A program made the translations under genes and the position numbers. Below, piece after piece: positions 36,910-44,787 of a stretch of DNA of 64,000 bases. The notes beneath the pieces were generated by a model, which saw nothing but the letters and a program-made list of their open reading frames with translations, was not told the DNA's origin and ran no database searches. Position 1 is the stretch's first letter; each line of letters starts with the position of its first letter. The stretch comes from Nitrososphaerota archaeon. Lineage in GTDB: Archaea > Thermoproteota > Nitrososphaeria > Nitrososphaerales > UBA183. Where the stretch lies: NCBI GenBank assembly GCA_029785625.1, contig JAFLZI010000001.1, positions 1-64,000 on the forward strand. Reading direction: 5' to 3'.

Positions 36910-37689
36910 ATGCGCGTGGTCGACGCAGACGAAAGTGGCAAGATAAGAGAGAGGCTCCTGCGGTTCGAACGAGAGAGCAGATACCTCAGGAGGGACTCGG
37001 ACGAGAGGAAGGTGCTGGAGGAGGTATTCGACCGGTCTACGATGCTGGCCGTCGAGGAGCTGATAGCCAGGAAGGACCTCGGCGAGCTCCACGGCGTGGT
37101 GCGGGCAGGCAAGGAGGCCAGGGTGTACCTGGGGGAGGACAGGGCGGGCGGAGCGGTCGCTGTCAAGATCTACCTCATGTCTGCTTCCGACTTCAGGAAG
37201 CGCATGGGCTACATAGCCGGGGACAGGCGCTTCGGCAAACTGCCCGCCGGGTCAAGGGAGACCATCTACCTCTGGACCAGGAAGGAGTTCAAGAACCTCC
37301 AGCTCGCCCAGGGAGCAGGTGTCCGCGTCCCCACCCCTGTCTCCTTCTTGAAGAACATACTCATAATGGAGTACATCGGGACGCCTCCTGACCCTGCCCC
37401 CACCTTCTCAGAGGCGGAGGTCGGCGAAGAGGAGTACAGGTGGACGTTCAAGACCATCGGCGCCCTTTGGAAGGGCGCTGGGCTCGTCCATGCCGACCTC
37501 TCGGAATTTAACGTGTTCAAGACAGGCGGGGGGCCAGTCCTGTTCGACATGGGGTCCGCGGTCCTCTCTTCGCACCCCCAGGCACAGGGGTTCCTGAAAA
37601 GGGACGTCTCCAACATGGTCAGGTTCTTTAGGAAGAGAGGGATAGGAGAGACGGAAGCAGATGAGTGGATGAAGGAGATCTCAAGATGA
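36910..37689 (+). CDS. rio1: RIO1-type serine/threonine protein kinase
   Basis: Atypical kinase needed in late small-subunit ribosome maturation. 259 aa. ATP loop GVVRAGKEARVYLG with the following VAVKIYL lysine, hinge IMEYIG, catalytic loop LVHADLSEFN near residue 192, metal loop VLFDMGSAVLSSHPQA near 215, and the RDVSNMVRFF helix. These are Rio1, not Rio2, features, as there is no winged helix at the N-terminus. Its stop overlaps the start of the KH gene (ATGA). The RIO1-KH-top6B-top6A order is shared by many archaea. Confidence 0.95.
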   Translation: MRVVDADESGKIRERLLRFERESRYLRRDSDERKVLEEVFDRSTMLAVEELIARKDLGELHGVVRAGKEARVYLGEDRAGGAVAVKIYLMSASDFRKRMGYIAGDRRFGKLPAGSRETIYLWTRKEFKNLQLAQGAGVRVPTPVSFLKNILIMEYIGTPPDPAPTFSEAEVGEEEYRWTFKTIGALWKGAGLVHADLSEFNVFKTGGGPVLFDMGSAVLSSHPQAQGFLKRDVSNMVRFFRKRGIGETEADEWMKEISR

Positions 37690-38285
37690 GCTTCGAGCAG
37701 GTGGTGCGGATACCGGTCGACAGGGTGGGCGCTGTCATAGGCAAGGAAGGGGCGACCAAGAGATACCTCGAGAGCGAAATGAACGTCAGCCTCCAGGTGG
37801 ACAGCAAGGAGGGGCTGGTGTTCATGAAATCAGGGTCGGCCCTGGGGACCGACCCCTTCTCGGCGACCAGGGTCATCGAAGCGATAGGACGCGGATTCTC
37901 CCCCCAGAAGGCTCGCAGGCTGCTGGACGAGGGGATTGCCCTGGAGGTGATAGACCTCCGCGGCTACGCGGGACGGAGCGCGAAATCCCTCGAGAGGATA
38001 AGGGGCAGGGTGATAGGTCTGAAGGGAAAGTCTCGCCGCGTAATCGAAGAGTTGACCTCCTGCAACCTGTCTGTGTACGGCAGGACCGTGGCCATAATCG
38101 GAGAGGCCGGCGAGGTCCAGCTGGCGTCGGACGCTGTGAGGTCCCTGGCGTCGGGGAGCCAGCACAAGACTGTCTACAACACGCTCCAGAAGGCCAGAAC
38201 CAGGAAGAAGATGGAGAGGATGTTCCTCTGGGAGGGTACTTCGCCGGAGACCCTTGAAGAAAAACTCCGGAAGCTTGAGCACTAG
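37686..38285 (+). CDS. KH-domain RNA-binding protein (archaeal Dim2/Pno1-like)
   Basis: A 199-aa protein with two KH domains: VRIPVDRVGAVIGKEGATKRYLE (first KH, GxxG = GKEG) and the second near residue 90-165 (RIRGRVIGLKGKSRRVIEEL, GLKG). Archaeal Dim2 homologues bind the 3' end of 16S rRNA and may help aIF2 or RIO kinases. Start ATG 37686 overlaps the RIO1 stop, better than the ATG at 37665. After its stop there is a 130-bp non-coding stretch with a structured RNA, so top6B is probably expressed separately. Confidence 0.93.
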   Translation: MSFEQVVRIPVDRVGAVIGKEGATKRYLESEMNVSLQVDSKEGLVFMKSGSALGTDPFSATRVIEAIGRGFSPQKARRLLDEGIALEVIDLRGYAGRSAKSLERIRGRVIGLKGKSRRVIEELTSCNLSVYGRTVAIIGEAGEVQLASDAVRSLASGSQHKTVYNTLQKARTRKKMERMFLWEGTSPETLEEKLRKLEH

Positions 38286-38293
38286 CATATATC
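38286..38293 (+). promoter_or_regulatory. TATA-like element ahead of the top6B leader RNA
   Basis: The AT-rich gcatatatcc directly follows the KH stop codon. By standard archaeal spacing (about 22-27 bp), transcription would start near 38305-38315, at the first base of the structured leader. Confidence 0.45.
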
Positions 38294-38304
38294 CGGTTCA
38301 GGTT

Positions 38305-38393
38305 GATACCTGCGGGCGGGCTCTCAGGAAGAGAGCAGGAACAGTTAGATTGAAATCTTCACACTCGAGTCGGCGACTGGGACGGCAGGTATC
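38305..38393 (+). ncRNA. Structured RNA leader (three hairpins in a closed junction) upstream of top6B
   Basis: A perfect 9-bp helix, gatacctgc (38305-38313) with gcaggtatc (38385-38393), encloses three hairpins: GCTCTC/GAGAGC with loop AGGAA (38320-38336), AGAT/ATCT with loop TGAA (38347-38358), and AGTC/GACT with loop GGC (38368-38378). That is a four-way-junction layout of 89 nt. It begins about where the TATA box would start transcription and ends 8 nt before a strong Shine-Dalgarno sequence. It lacks tRNA T-loop features and C/D boxes in the right places. It may be a cis-acting leader (riboswitch-like or autoregulatory) or a small RNA; function unknown. Confidence 0.5.
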
Positions 38394-38401
38394 GGAGATC
38401 T

Positions 38402-38409
38402 GGAGGTGA
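38402..38409 (+). promoter_or_regulatory. Strong Shine-Dalgarno sequence for top6B
   Basis: GGAGGTGA lies six bases ahead of CTG 38416, the only plausible start codon in the frame that encodes the conserved Top6B N-terminus (SSKATFAEISPSEFF). Most genes in this window have weak or no such site, so translation of this gene is probably leadered. This fits with the structured RNA just upstream. Confidence 0.6.
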
Positions 38410-38415
38410 TGACTA

Positions 38416-40042
38416 CTGAGTAGCAAGGCCACATTCGCGGAGATTTCGCCCTCAGAGTTCTTTCTACCGTAACCGTGACCTGGCCGGATTCACCAACCCC
38501 GCGCGCGCCCTTTACATGGCCATCAGAGAGCTAGTCGAGAACTCCCTGGATTCTGCTGAGATGATAGGGACGCCGCCGGACGTCTATGTCAGGATAACGC
38601 CCATGGACCCCAACCTGTCGCTCCCGGACCCGAAGCCCTACGGGCTCACCGTCATCGACAACGGCACGGGGGTGGCGCCGCAGCACGTACCAAGCGCCTT
38701 CGGGAAGGTCTTCTACGGGTCGAAGTACGTATTGAGACAGTCCCGGGGGATGTTCGGCCTGGGAGGGACCATGGCCATCCTATATGGCCAGATCACCACC
38801 AACAAGCCTGTGACGGTGACCACCTCCCCCGACGGGAAGCGCAAGTACGGCTTCCAGATGATGATAGACATAGGGGAGAACAGGCCCACCGTCCTCAAGC
38901 GATTCAACAGCGACGCCGACGGCTCAACGGGGACCCGGGTGGACATAGTCCTAGAGGGCGACTACCTCCGCGCGTCCCAGAAGATAGGCGACTACTTCAA
39001 GCAGACCGCCCTGGTGGCCAGCTATGCCAACCTGACATTCGTCGACCCCACCGGCCAGATAACCTACTACGAAAGGGCAACCACCACGATGCCTTCCCCT
39101 CCCAAGGAGACTCTGCCACACCCCTACGGCGTGGACGTCGAGGCGTTCAAGCGAATAGTGAAGGTGTCGGAGGAGCACGACATGAAGACGTTCATGGTCA
39201 CGCACTTCCACAGAGTGGGGGACAGGATAGCGACCAAGTTCCTGGAGTTCGCAGGGGTGAACTCGAAGCTCCCTCCGAAGAGGCTCAGCACCAACCAGAT
39301 AGTAGCCGTGGTGGATGCACTCCAACGTTTCCCCGACTTCCTCCAGCCCGATGCTGCCGTGCTCTCGCCCATCGGCGAGGAGATCCTCATGGCGGGCATC
39401 GCCAAGGAGCTCCAGCCCGAGTTCTCCACCGTGGTCATGCGGCCTCCCTCGTCATATTCGGGCTTCCCGTTCTTGGTCGAGGTCGGGGTGGCCTACGGAG
39501 GGAAGGTGCTGCAACCCGGGGTCAAGCTCTTCAGGTTCGCGAACCGGATCCCGCTCCTTTACGACGAGAGCTCCGACGTCAGCTTCGAGGTCCTCAACGA
39601 GGAAGTGGACTGGCGAAGGTACCACGTCCCGTCCGACGCCCCGGTCGGCGTGATAACACACATCGCGAGCACTAGGATTCCGTACAAGACGGTCGGCAAG
39701 GAATACATCGCGGACAGGCCGGAGATCCAGAGGGAGATCAGGAACGCAGTGCGGGAGGCGCTGCGCAGGCTCGGGATCTTCCTATCCCACAAGGGGAGCA
39801 TGGAAGCGGTCCAGAAGAAGATGAACATCTACGGGAAGTACCTACCTCTGATCGCCCAGTTCTCCACCGAACTGGCAGGGAAGAAATCGCTCCCGAAGTA
39901 CAGGCAGCTCATAGGCAGCGAGTCTGACGGGGATGAGACTAATGAAGCCGGTCAGCCCGAGGGGGGACCGGCAGATGAAGCGGAGGGAGAAAATGTCAAC
40001 CAAGAAAAAAGCGACCAAGAAGCAATCGACAGGTTCAGCTGA
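38416..40042 (+). CDS. top6B: DNA topoisomerase VI subunit B, with a one-base frame break near the start
   Basis: ATPase subunit of topoisomerase VI (GHKL fold). The expected N-terminus, ATFAEISPSEFF then YRNRDLAGFTNPARALYMAIRELVENSLDSAE, is encoded completely but in two frames. The switch occurs in ttcttt at 38458-38464, where one extra T is present; the rest is one open frame to 40042. GHKL motifs: N-box ELVENSLDSAE, G1 DNGTGV, G2 GMFGLGG, and the transducer domain with the switch Lys region. Without the first frame, translation could begin only at ATG 38516, which would lack the N-terminal strap. The start is CTG with a strong Shine-Dalgarno site. A sequencing indel is the simplest cause. 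Overlaps top6A by 50 bp. Confidence 0.85.
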
Positions 40043-42689
40043 GACGAGGCAGAACACGGTCCAGGGCCTCCTCCACGAGCTGGGAGGGAGCGTCTACACC
40101 GACCTGGACGAGGGGCGCTTCCCCAGCCTGACCCTGGCCAGCCGCTCGGTCCGGAACATAGTCTACGACAAGAAGCTGCAGCAGTTCGTGCTTGGCGCGA
40201 CCACGGTGAAGAAGTCGTCGGGGAACATCAAGCACATCCGCCCGTTCACCCAGCTGGTCTGGCTCGCCTCCTTCGCAAAGAAGCTGGTGGACGAGAAGCG
40301 CACGTCCACCCTCAGAGACGTGTTCTATTCGGCCCAGGCGTTCAACGTCGAGTTCCAGGACCAGGCAGAGTCGGACGAGCTGATCACGGACCTGGAGGTC
40401 CTGATGCAGATGGCCAGGGAGGGGATGAACATCTACCCGGAGGAAAGGAGCGCCATCTTCGGGAACATGACCATAGAATATACCGTCCCAGGCTACGAAG
40501 GGAAGACCGCTGACCTCTCGGCTAACCCCGACGGGGTGATGATCGGGCCGGCGCTCACCACAGCAGAGTTCAGAGACACTGACGCGGAGATCGTCCTTGC
40601 GATAGAGAAGGGCGGCCTTTTCACCAGGTTCATCGAGGAGAGGGTGCACCAAAAGTACAAGGCGATACTGATCAACACCGCAGGGCAGCCCCCGAGGTCG
40701 ACGCGGTTCCTCATCAGACGGCTGAACCAGGAGCTCGGCCTCCCCGTGGGGATCCTCTGCGACGCTGACCCCTGGGGGGCCCACATAGCCATGGTCATCA
40801 AGAGCGGCTCTGTTCAGAGGGACGAACCAATCATTGTCCGTGATTCGACCGGGAGGATACAGCCCGTCCCTATCGGGCAGTTCGTGGACGATTGCATAGA
40901 GAAGTACGGCTACTACTACGACTCATCAGGGAACGAGATTTGCGGTGCCATACCTTATGAAACCCTCACCGTTGATGCCGATACCAAAGTCAGATTCAAG
41001 CCTCTTTCAGCTGCGATTCGCCACAGAAACACCGGACCGCTCTACCGTCTCGTTTCATCCAGCGGGAGAACGGTCGAAGTCACCCCGAACCATAGCGTCT
41101 TTGTGCTAAGGGACGGACAGATACAACCAGTTCCGACCACGGACCTGAAGGCTGGCGAACTGCTGGTGATTGGCAGAAGCGCTTCGCGGAAGAACTGCCC
41201 GCCCGCCATGGTGAACGCGGTTTCCGAACTCTTGGGATTATCCCAGGAGGCGAAAGTACCAAGGCTGTATGTGCATCTTCCCGGCCAAGGCTCGAGACAT
41301 CACTCCAGGCGGAAGCTGACGTCCTTCCGATCTGGCCTGAAGAGGCCCAATCTCTCTAGGCTGCGTTCTGCTCACATCAGTTGCCGCGAAAGCAGGAATC
41401 CTGACCGACTCCCTGCACTCATCTGGCTAACTAAGGGGTTCTCGAGACTCTTGGGGTACTACATCTCTGAGGGGAGGGTCGTGAAATCAAAAGGAATCCC
41501 CCGCGCCGTGGAGCTCTCCTTCGGTCTGCACGAGCCTGAGGTCGTAGAAGACGCCGAACTCTGCATCAGAGAAGCCTTCCCCGAATCCACAATCAGAAGG
41601 GTGGTCGACGTAGAAGGGAACGGGTTAAGCCTGCGTTTCGGCGGAACACCGACGGCCCTCCTCTTCCTGCGGCTCTGCGGCACCGGGTTCGCGCACAAGC
41701 ACCTGCCTTCGGTCATCTTCTCCGCAAAGAAGTCTCAGGTCCTAGAGTTCCTCAAGGGCTGCTTCGGGGACGGCTACATAACAAACTCCGGGGGGGTAGT
41801 GTGGAAAATGAAGAATCCATCTATGATGTCTGAGCTCGCGTATCTCATGACGATGAACGGGATATTCCCATCGACTGGGAAAGGGGGGGTCTCCCTGGTT
41901 GTCTCAGGTGCCTCGGAAGTTGAGAAGGTGGCGTCTACAGTGTTGCATGACAAAGACAGGGCTCTGATCCTAGCACACGTCCAGTCGACGGAGAGGAGCT
42001 CTTACCTAATGCCCAAGGCGTTTCCAGTCGTAAACACCGGTTTAGTTCATATGAAGAAGGAGATATACCGCCATGCTAACCACCATTCCCAATCACAGAT
42101 ACTGTACCGACGGATTTGCGAGGTGATTCAGCATGACCGCGAGGGTGGGACGAACCGCGAGCACGTCATTGGGGTGCTTGCCCACATGCTGGAATGCGAC
42201 CAAGCTCCCATTGAGCGGGGTTCGAGAGATCTGGCTACATCGTTGTTGAACCTTGCCGAGAGCGACGTCGCGTTTGACCCCCTGGTCGCCATCGAGCAGA
42301 CATCCAAGAAAGACGAATACGTATACGACGTCTCAGTCCCTGGCGTCGAGAGGTTCATTGGAGGCAGCTCTGGAATACTGCTTCACAACTCGGCCAACGC
42401 GGCCCACCTGAGGGAACTGACCACCCCCAACTCCAAGTGGCTCGGGGTGTACGCGAGCGACATCCAGAAGTACAAGCTCCCTTCGGACAAGCTGACCGAG
42501 GTCGACATCAAGCGGCTCTACGAGTTGAAGTCCGATCCAAGGTACACCGAGAAGATGTGGCACGACGAGCTCGAGACATTCCTGAAGTACAAGCGGAAGA
42601 GCGAGCAGGAGGCCTTCGCCAGGTACGGCCTTAGCTACATCGTGGACACCTACCTCCCTGAGAAGCTGGAGATGATGAAGAGCTCCTGA
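39993..42689 (+). CDS. top6A: DNA topoisomerase VI subunit A containing an intein
   Basis: DNA-cleaving subunit of topoisomerase VI, Spo11-related. The precursor is 898 aa; removing a 527-aa intein leaves 371 aa, the normal size. Extein features: catalytic Tyr112 in LRDVFYSAQ (winged-helix CAP domain) and Toprim residues in AIEKGG and CDADPWG. The intein begins right after IAMVIKSG, and the C-extein resumes with SANAAHLREL, restoring the conserved KSGSANAAHL. The start ATG 39993 was chosen for the conserved TVQGLL region and a Shine-Dalgarno-like ggaggg ahead of it. It overlaps the end of top6B. Confidence 0.95.
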   Translation: MSTKKKATKKQSTGSAETRQNTVQGLLHELGGSVYTDLDEGRFPSLTLASRSVRNIVYDKKLQQFVLGATTVKKSSGNIKHIRPFTQLVWLASFAKKLVDEKRTSTLRDVFYSAQAFNVEFQDQAESDELITDLEVLMQMAREGMNIYPEERSAIFGNMTIEYTVPGYEGKTADLSANPDGVMIGPALTTAEFRDTDAEIVLAIEKGGLFTRFIEERVHQKYKAILINTAGQPPRSTRFLIRRLNQELGLPVGILCDADPWGAHIAMVIKSGSVQRDEPIIVRDSTGRIQPVPIGQFVDDCIEKYGYYYDSSGNEICGAIPYETLTVDADTKVRFKPLSAAIRHRNTGPLYRLVSSSGRTVEVTPNHSVFVLRDGQIQPVPTTDLKAGELLVIGRSASRKNCPPAMVNAVSELLGLSQEAKVPRLYVHLPGQGSRHHSRRKLTSFRSGLKRPNLSRLRSAHISCRESRNPDRLPALIWLTKGFSRLLGYYISEGRVVKSKGIPRAVELSFGLHEPEVVEDAELCIREAFPESTIRRVVDVEGNGLSLRFGGTPTALLFLRLCGTGFAHKHLPSVIFSAKKSQVLEFLKGCFGDGYITNSGGVVWKMKNPSMMSELAYLMTMNGIFPSTGKGGVSLVVSGASEVEKVASTVLHDKDRALILAHVQSTERSSYLMPKAFPVVNTGLVHMKKEIYRHANHHSQSQILYRRICEVIQHDREGGTNREHVIGVLAHMLECDQAPIERGSRDLATSLLNLAESDVAFDPLVAIEQTSKKDEYVYDVSVPGVERFIGGSSGILLHNSANAAHLRELTTPNSKWLGVYASDIQKYKLPSDKLTEVDIKRLYELKSDPRYTEKMWHDELETFLKYKRKSEQEAFARYGLSYIVDTYLPEKLEMMKSS
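40809..42389 (+). mobile_element. Top6A intein with LAGLIDADG homing endonuclease
   Basis: A 527-residue intein. Block A starts with Ser1 (SVQRDEPIIVRD). Block B is GRTVEVTPNHSVFV with the Thr/His pair. The two dodecapeptide motifs LLGYYISEG and LKGCFGDGY carry their acidic residues, so the endonuclease is probably active. Block F is YVYDVSVPGVERFIGG, block G GILLHN with the penultimate His and terminal Asn, and the +1 residue is Ser. All splicing residues are present. It has a lower GC content than the flanking exteins, suggesting horizontal arrival. The insertion point is just after the DxD of the Toprim site, a highly conserved location typical of inteins. Confidence 0.93.
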
Positions 42690-42746
42690 CCTGCTTCAAG
42701 AGCGAAGAATCGCTAAAATACCCTTCCCCGCTGCCTGAAAAGGCCA

Positions 42747-42956
42747 ATGACGTTTGAAGCAGAGCAGTCCAGGGTGGATGCCCTGGTCAGGCTCATGGGC
42801 ATCATAGTGCTAGCGTTCGGCATCCTCCTGCTATACTACACATACGCCAACGCAGGGGTCCCCGGTCAGGCCGCCGAGATAGTCGCCATCAACTACTCTC
42901 TTGGCCTTGTCCTTTCGGTGGTGGGCGTCTTCGCGGCGTTCGCGAAGTTCAAGTGA
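42747..42956 (+). CDS. Small two-helix membrane protein, unknown
   Basis: A 69-aa protein with two membrane helices (residues ~14-31 and ~46-64) and an extracellular loop containing TYANAGVPGQ. ATG start at 42747, and 6 bp to ino1, so the two are probably co-transcribed. No family recognised. The association with inositol-phosphate synthesis could hint at a lipid-related role, but this is speculation. Confidence 0.6.
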   Translation: MTFEAEQSRVDALVRLMGIIVLAFGILLLYYTYANAGVPGQAAEIVAINYSLGLVLSVVGVFAAFAKFK

Positions 42957-42962
42957 GATAGC

Positions 42963-44003
42963 TTGCCAATCAAGGTGGCGCTGGCGGGGGTAGGAAATTC
43001 CGCCTCTGTGCTGGTCCAGGGCCTGAGGTTCTATTCAGGAGACGAAAAGAAGGGACTCTGGCACCCGAACGTGGCCGGGTTCAAACCCAGAGACATACAG
43101 ATAGTCGCCGCCTTCGACATTGACTCCAGGAAGGTGGGGCTGGAGCTCTCAAAGGCCGTGTTCGCGCCCCCCAACGTGGCCAAGAAGTACGTCTCCATCC
43201 CTCGGAGCAAGGTCACGGTCAGGGGCGGCATCTCGAGGGGGGACGTCGCACCTCACCTCAGCGGTGTAAGGCTCGAGCGGATGAGCTCAGACGACGTGTC
43301 CGAGGGGCTCGAAGACTCTGGGGCGGATATCCTTGTCAACATGATCTCTTCAGGGTGCACCTCCTCGACCGAGGACTACGCGAGGGCAGCCCTGCGAGCC
43401 GGTTGCGGCTTCATCAACTGCACCCCGGCCCTGGCCCTGAAGAACAACAAGCTGGTCGCTGACTTCCAGAAGGCCAAGCTCCCGCTCGTGGGGGATGACC
43501 TCATGAGCCAGTTCGGCGGCACCATATTCCACAAGGGCCTGCTGGGCCTCATGGTAAAGCGAGGCATCAAGGTCTCGAAGAGCTACCAGCTTGACGTGGG
43601 CGGCGGTTCAGAGACGATGAACACCATAGACGAGGGGATCAAGATGGCCAAGAGAGGGGTGAAGACCTCTTCCGTTGCCGAGGAGGTCCCGTACAAGTTC
43701 GAGACCATCGCAGGGACCACCGACTACGTCGACTACATGGGCAACGACAGGACCAGCTACTTCTGGTTCACAGGGAGCACCTTCATGGAGAGCGGGGTGA
43801 CCGTCGACGTGTATCTCCGTTCTTCCGACGGGGCGAACGCCGGGAACGTGCTCTTCGACGTCATAAGGGCGACATACAGATGCATGAAGGTCGGGAAGCT
43901 GGGGACGGTCGGGGAAATCTGCGCCTACGGGTTCAAGTCACCTCCGCGGCCGATGCGTCACGAGGAAGCTTTCACGAAGTTCGCCGCGCTCTACGTCCGC
44001 TGA
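42963..44003 (+). CDS. ino1: Inositol-3-phosphate synthase
   Basis: Converts glucose-6-phosphate to myo-inositol-3-phosphate with NAD, the entry to archaeal inositol phospholipids or di-inositol phosphate. 346 aa from TTG 42963. NAD loop ALAGVGNSASVLVQG (6-20), central NMISSGCTSSTEDYARAAL and the hallmark GDDLMSQFGGTIFHKGL near residue 178. QLDVGGGSETMN and the catalytic Lys region are also present. Length fits the archaeal class (350-390 aa). Confidence 0.94.
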   Translation: MPIKVALAGVGNSASVLVQGLRFYSGDEKKGLWHPNVAGFKPRDIQIVAAFDIDSRKVGLELSKAVFAPPNVAKKYVSIPRSKVTVRGGISRGDVAPHLSGVRLERMSSDDVSEGLEDSGADILVNMISSGCTSSTEDYARAALRAGCGFINCTPALALKNNKLVADFQKAKLPLVGDDLMSQFGGTIFHKGLLGLMVKRGIKVSKSYQLDVGGGSETMNTIDEGIKMAKRGVKTSSVAEEVPYKFETIAGTTDYVDYMGNDRTSYFWFTGSTFMESGVTVDVYLRSSDGANAGNVLFDVIRATYRCMKVGKLGTVGEICAYGFKSPPRPMRHEEAFTKFAALYVR

Positions 44004-44239
44004 AGCGCTTTCCACAGTGGCTTTTACAGGGCTTCAGCTTCCGCTTCCAACTCATGGAGGCCGGCCGGGGCAATATGCCTACGGGTTCACTTCCCCTCAC
44101 TCAGCTTCATTCGTTTGCCGCGGGTCGGATCTGCGCACCAGTTTACCAGTAAACCAAGGAATGTTAGTGGGTTCTAATCCTCTGTGATCTGAACCCAGCG
44201 CACTTGGCCACGCTCAAGACCTGGATATCCCGATCGTGT

Positions 44240-44683
44240 TTAGACGCTCTCCTTTATTGTCTGGAATGCAACGCAGGTCTGTGTCTTCTCGATCCCCTTC
44301 ATCATTCTCAGCTTATCGACGACTAGGGTGCCAACCTCCTCTACCGAGCCTGCCCTCACCTTGAGCACTATGTCCCATTCGCCCGAAATCACAATTACCT
44401 CGTGGACCCCCGGAATCTTGGACATCTGCTCCGCAAGGCTGCGCTGGGAGACGTTCTCAGCATTCCTGAAAGAGACAAGGACGAGAGCGGTAACCTGCTT
44501 TCCTATCTTCGAATAGTCAGGAATCGCAACGAATTTTCTTATGACACCGGAGTCAACGAGTCTCTTCAGTCTCTCTTGGACCGTCGCTCTGGGAATCCGG
44601 AGTTCGCTTGAGATTTCAACCACCGACTTCCTGCCGTCTTCGAGCAGCTCTGCCAGTATCTTCTGGTCTTTGGTGTCTAGCAT
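44240..44683 (-). CDS. Lrp/AsnC-family transcription regulator
   Basis: A 147-aa feast/famine regulator: N-terminal HTH (LDTKDQKILAELLEDGRKSVVEISSELRIPRATVQERLKRL) and a C-terminal RAM domain with GVHEVIVISGEWDIVLKVR. ATG start at 44683, with a TATA-like element ttatat (44711-44716) about 30 bp upstream, so it is probably leaderless. Divergently transcribed from the asparagine-synthetase-like gene. In archaea such regulators often control the divergent amino-acid gene and themselves. The 236 bp between it and ino1 are non-coding; they contain a short inverted repeat (gtttac/gtaaac, 44141-44154) of unknown meaning. Confidence 0.92.
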   Translation of the reverse strand: MLDTKDQKILAELLEDGRKSVVEISSELRIPRATVQERLKRLVDSGVIRKFVAIPDYSKIGKQVTALVLVSFRNAENVSQRSLAEQMSKIPGVHEVIVISGEWDIVLKVRAGSVEEVGTLVVDKLRMMKGIEKTQTCVAFQTIKESV

Positions 44684-44787
44684 ACCAGCAAAACGCTGGG
44701 AAAAAGGCCCTTATATGATTTACATTCCGACAAAGTGCCACGGATTATGTCAAAGTGTTTATAGATATCGGTAGAATTCGTCTCTAC
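44684..44787. promoter_or_regulatory. Divergent Lrp/asnA-like promoter with direct repeats
   Basis: The 104-bp spacer holds a TATA element for each gene: ttatat for lrp (44711-44716) and gtttatag for asnA-like (44757-44764), the latter 24-30 bp from ATG 44788. Between them, caaagtg occurs at 44731-44737 and again at 44751-44757, exactly 20 bp apart and so on the same face of the helix. This is a candidate site for the adjacent Lrp protein; binding by Lrp to both promoters is inferred. Confidence 0.5.

Noticed and set aside
38305..38393. A tRNA or C/D box sRNA interpretation of the top6B leader
   Set aside because: There is no T-loop TTCGANT, no anticodon-stem geometry, and the RUGAUGA-like and CUGA words downstream (38406-38419) are only three bases apart, too close for a C/D sRNA.
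44141..44154. gtttac/gtaaac inverted repeat between ino1 and lrp
   Set aside because: It lies in a convergent intergenic gap at the 3' side of both genes, with no T-run, so neither a promoter role nor a terminator can be supported.
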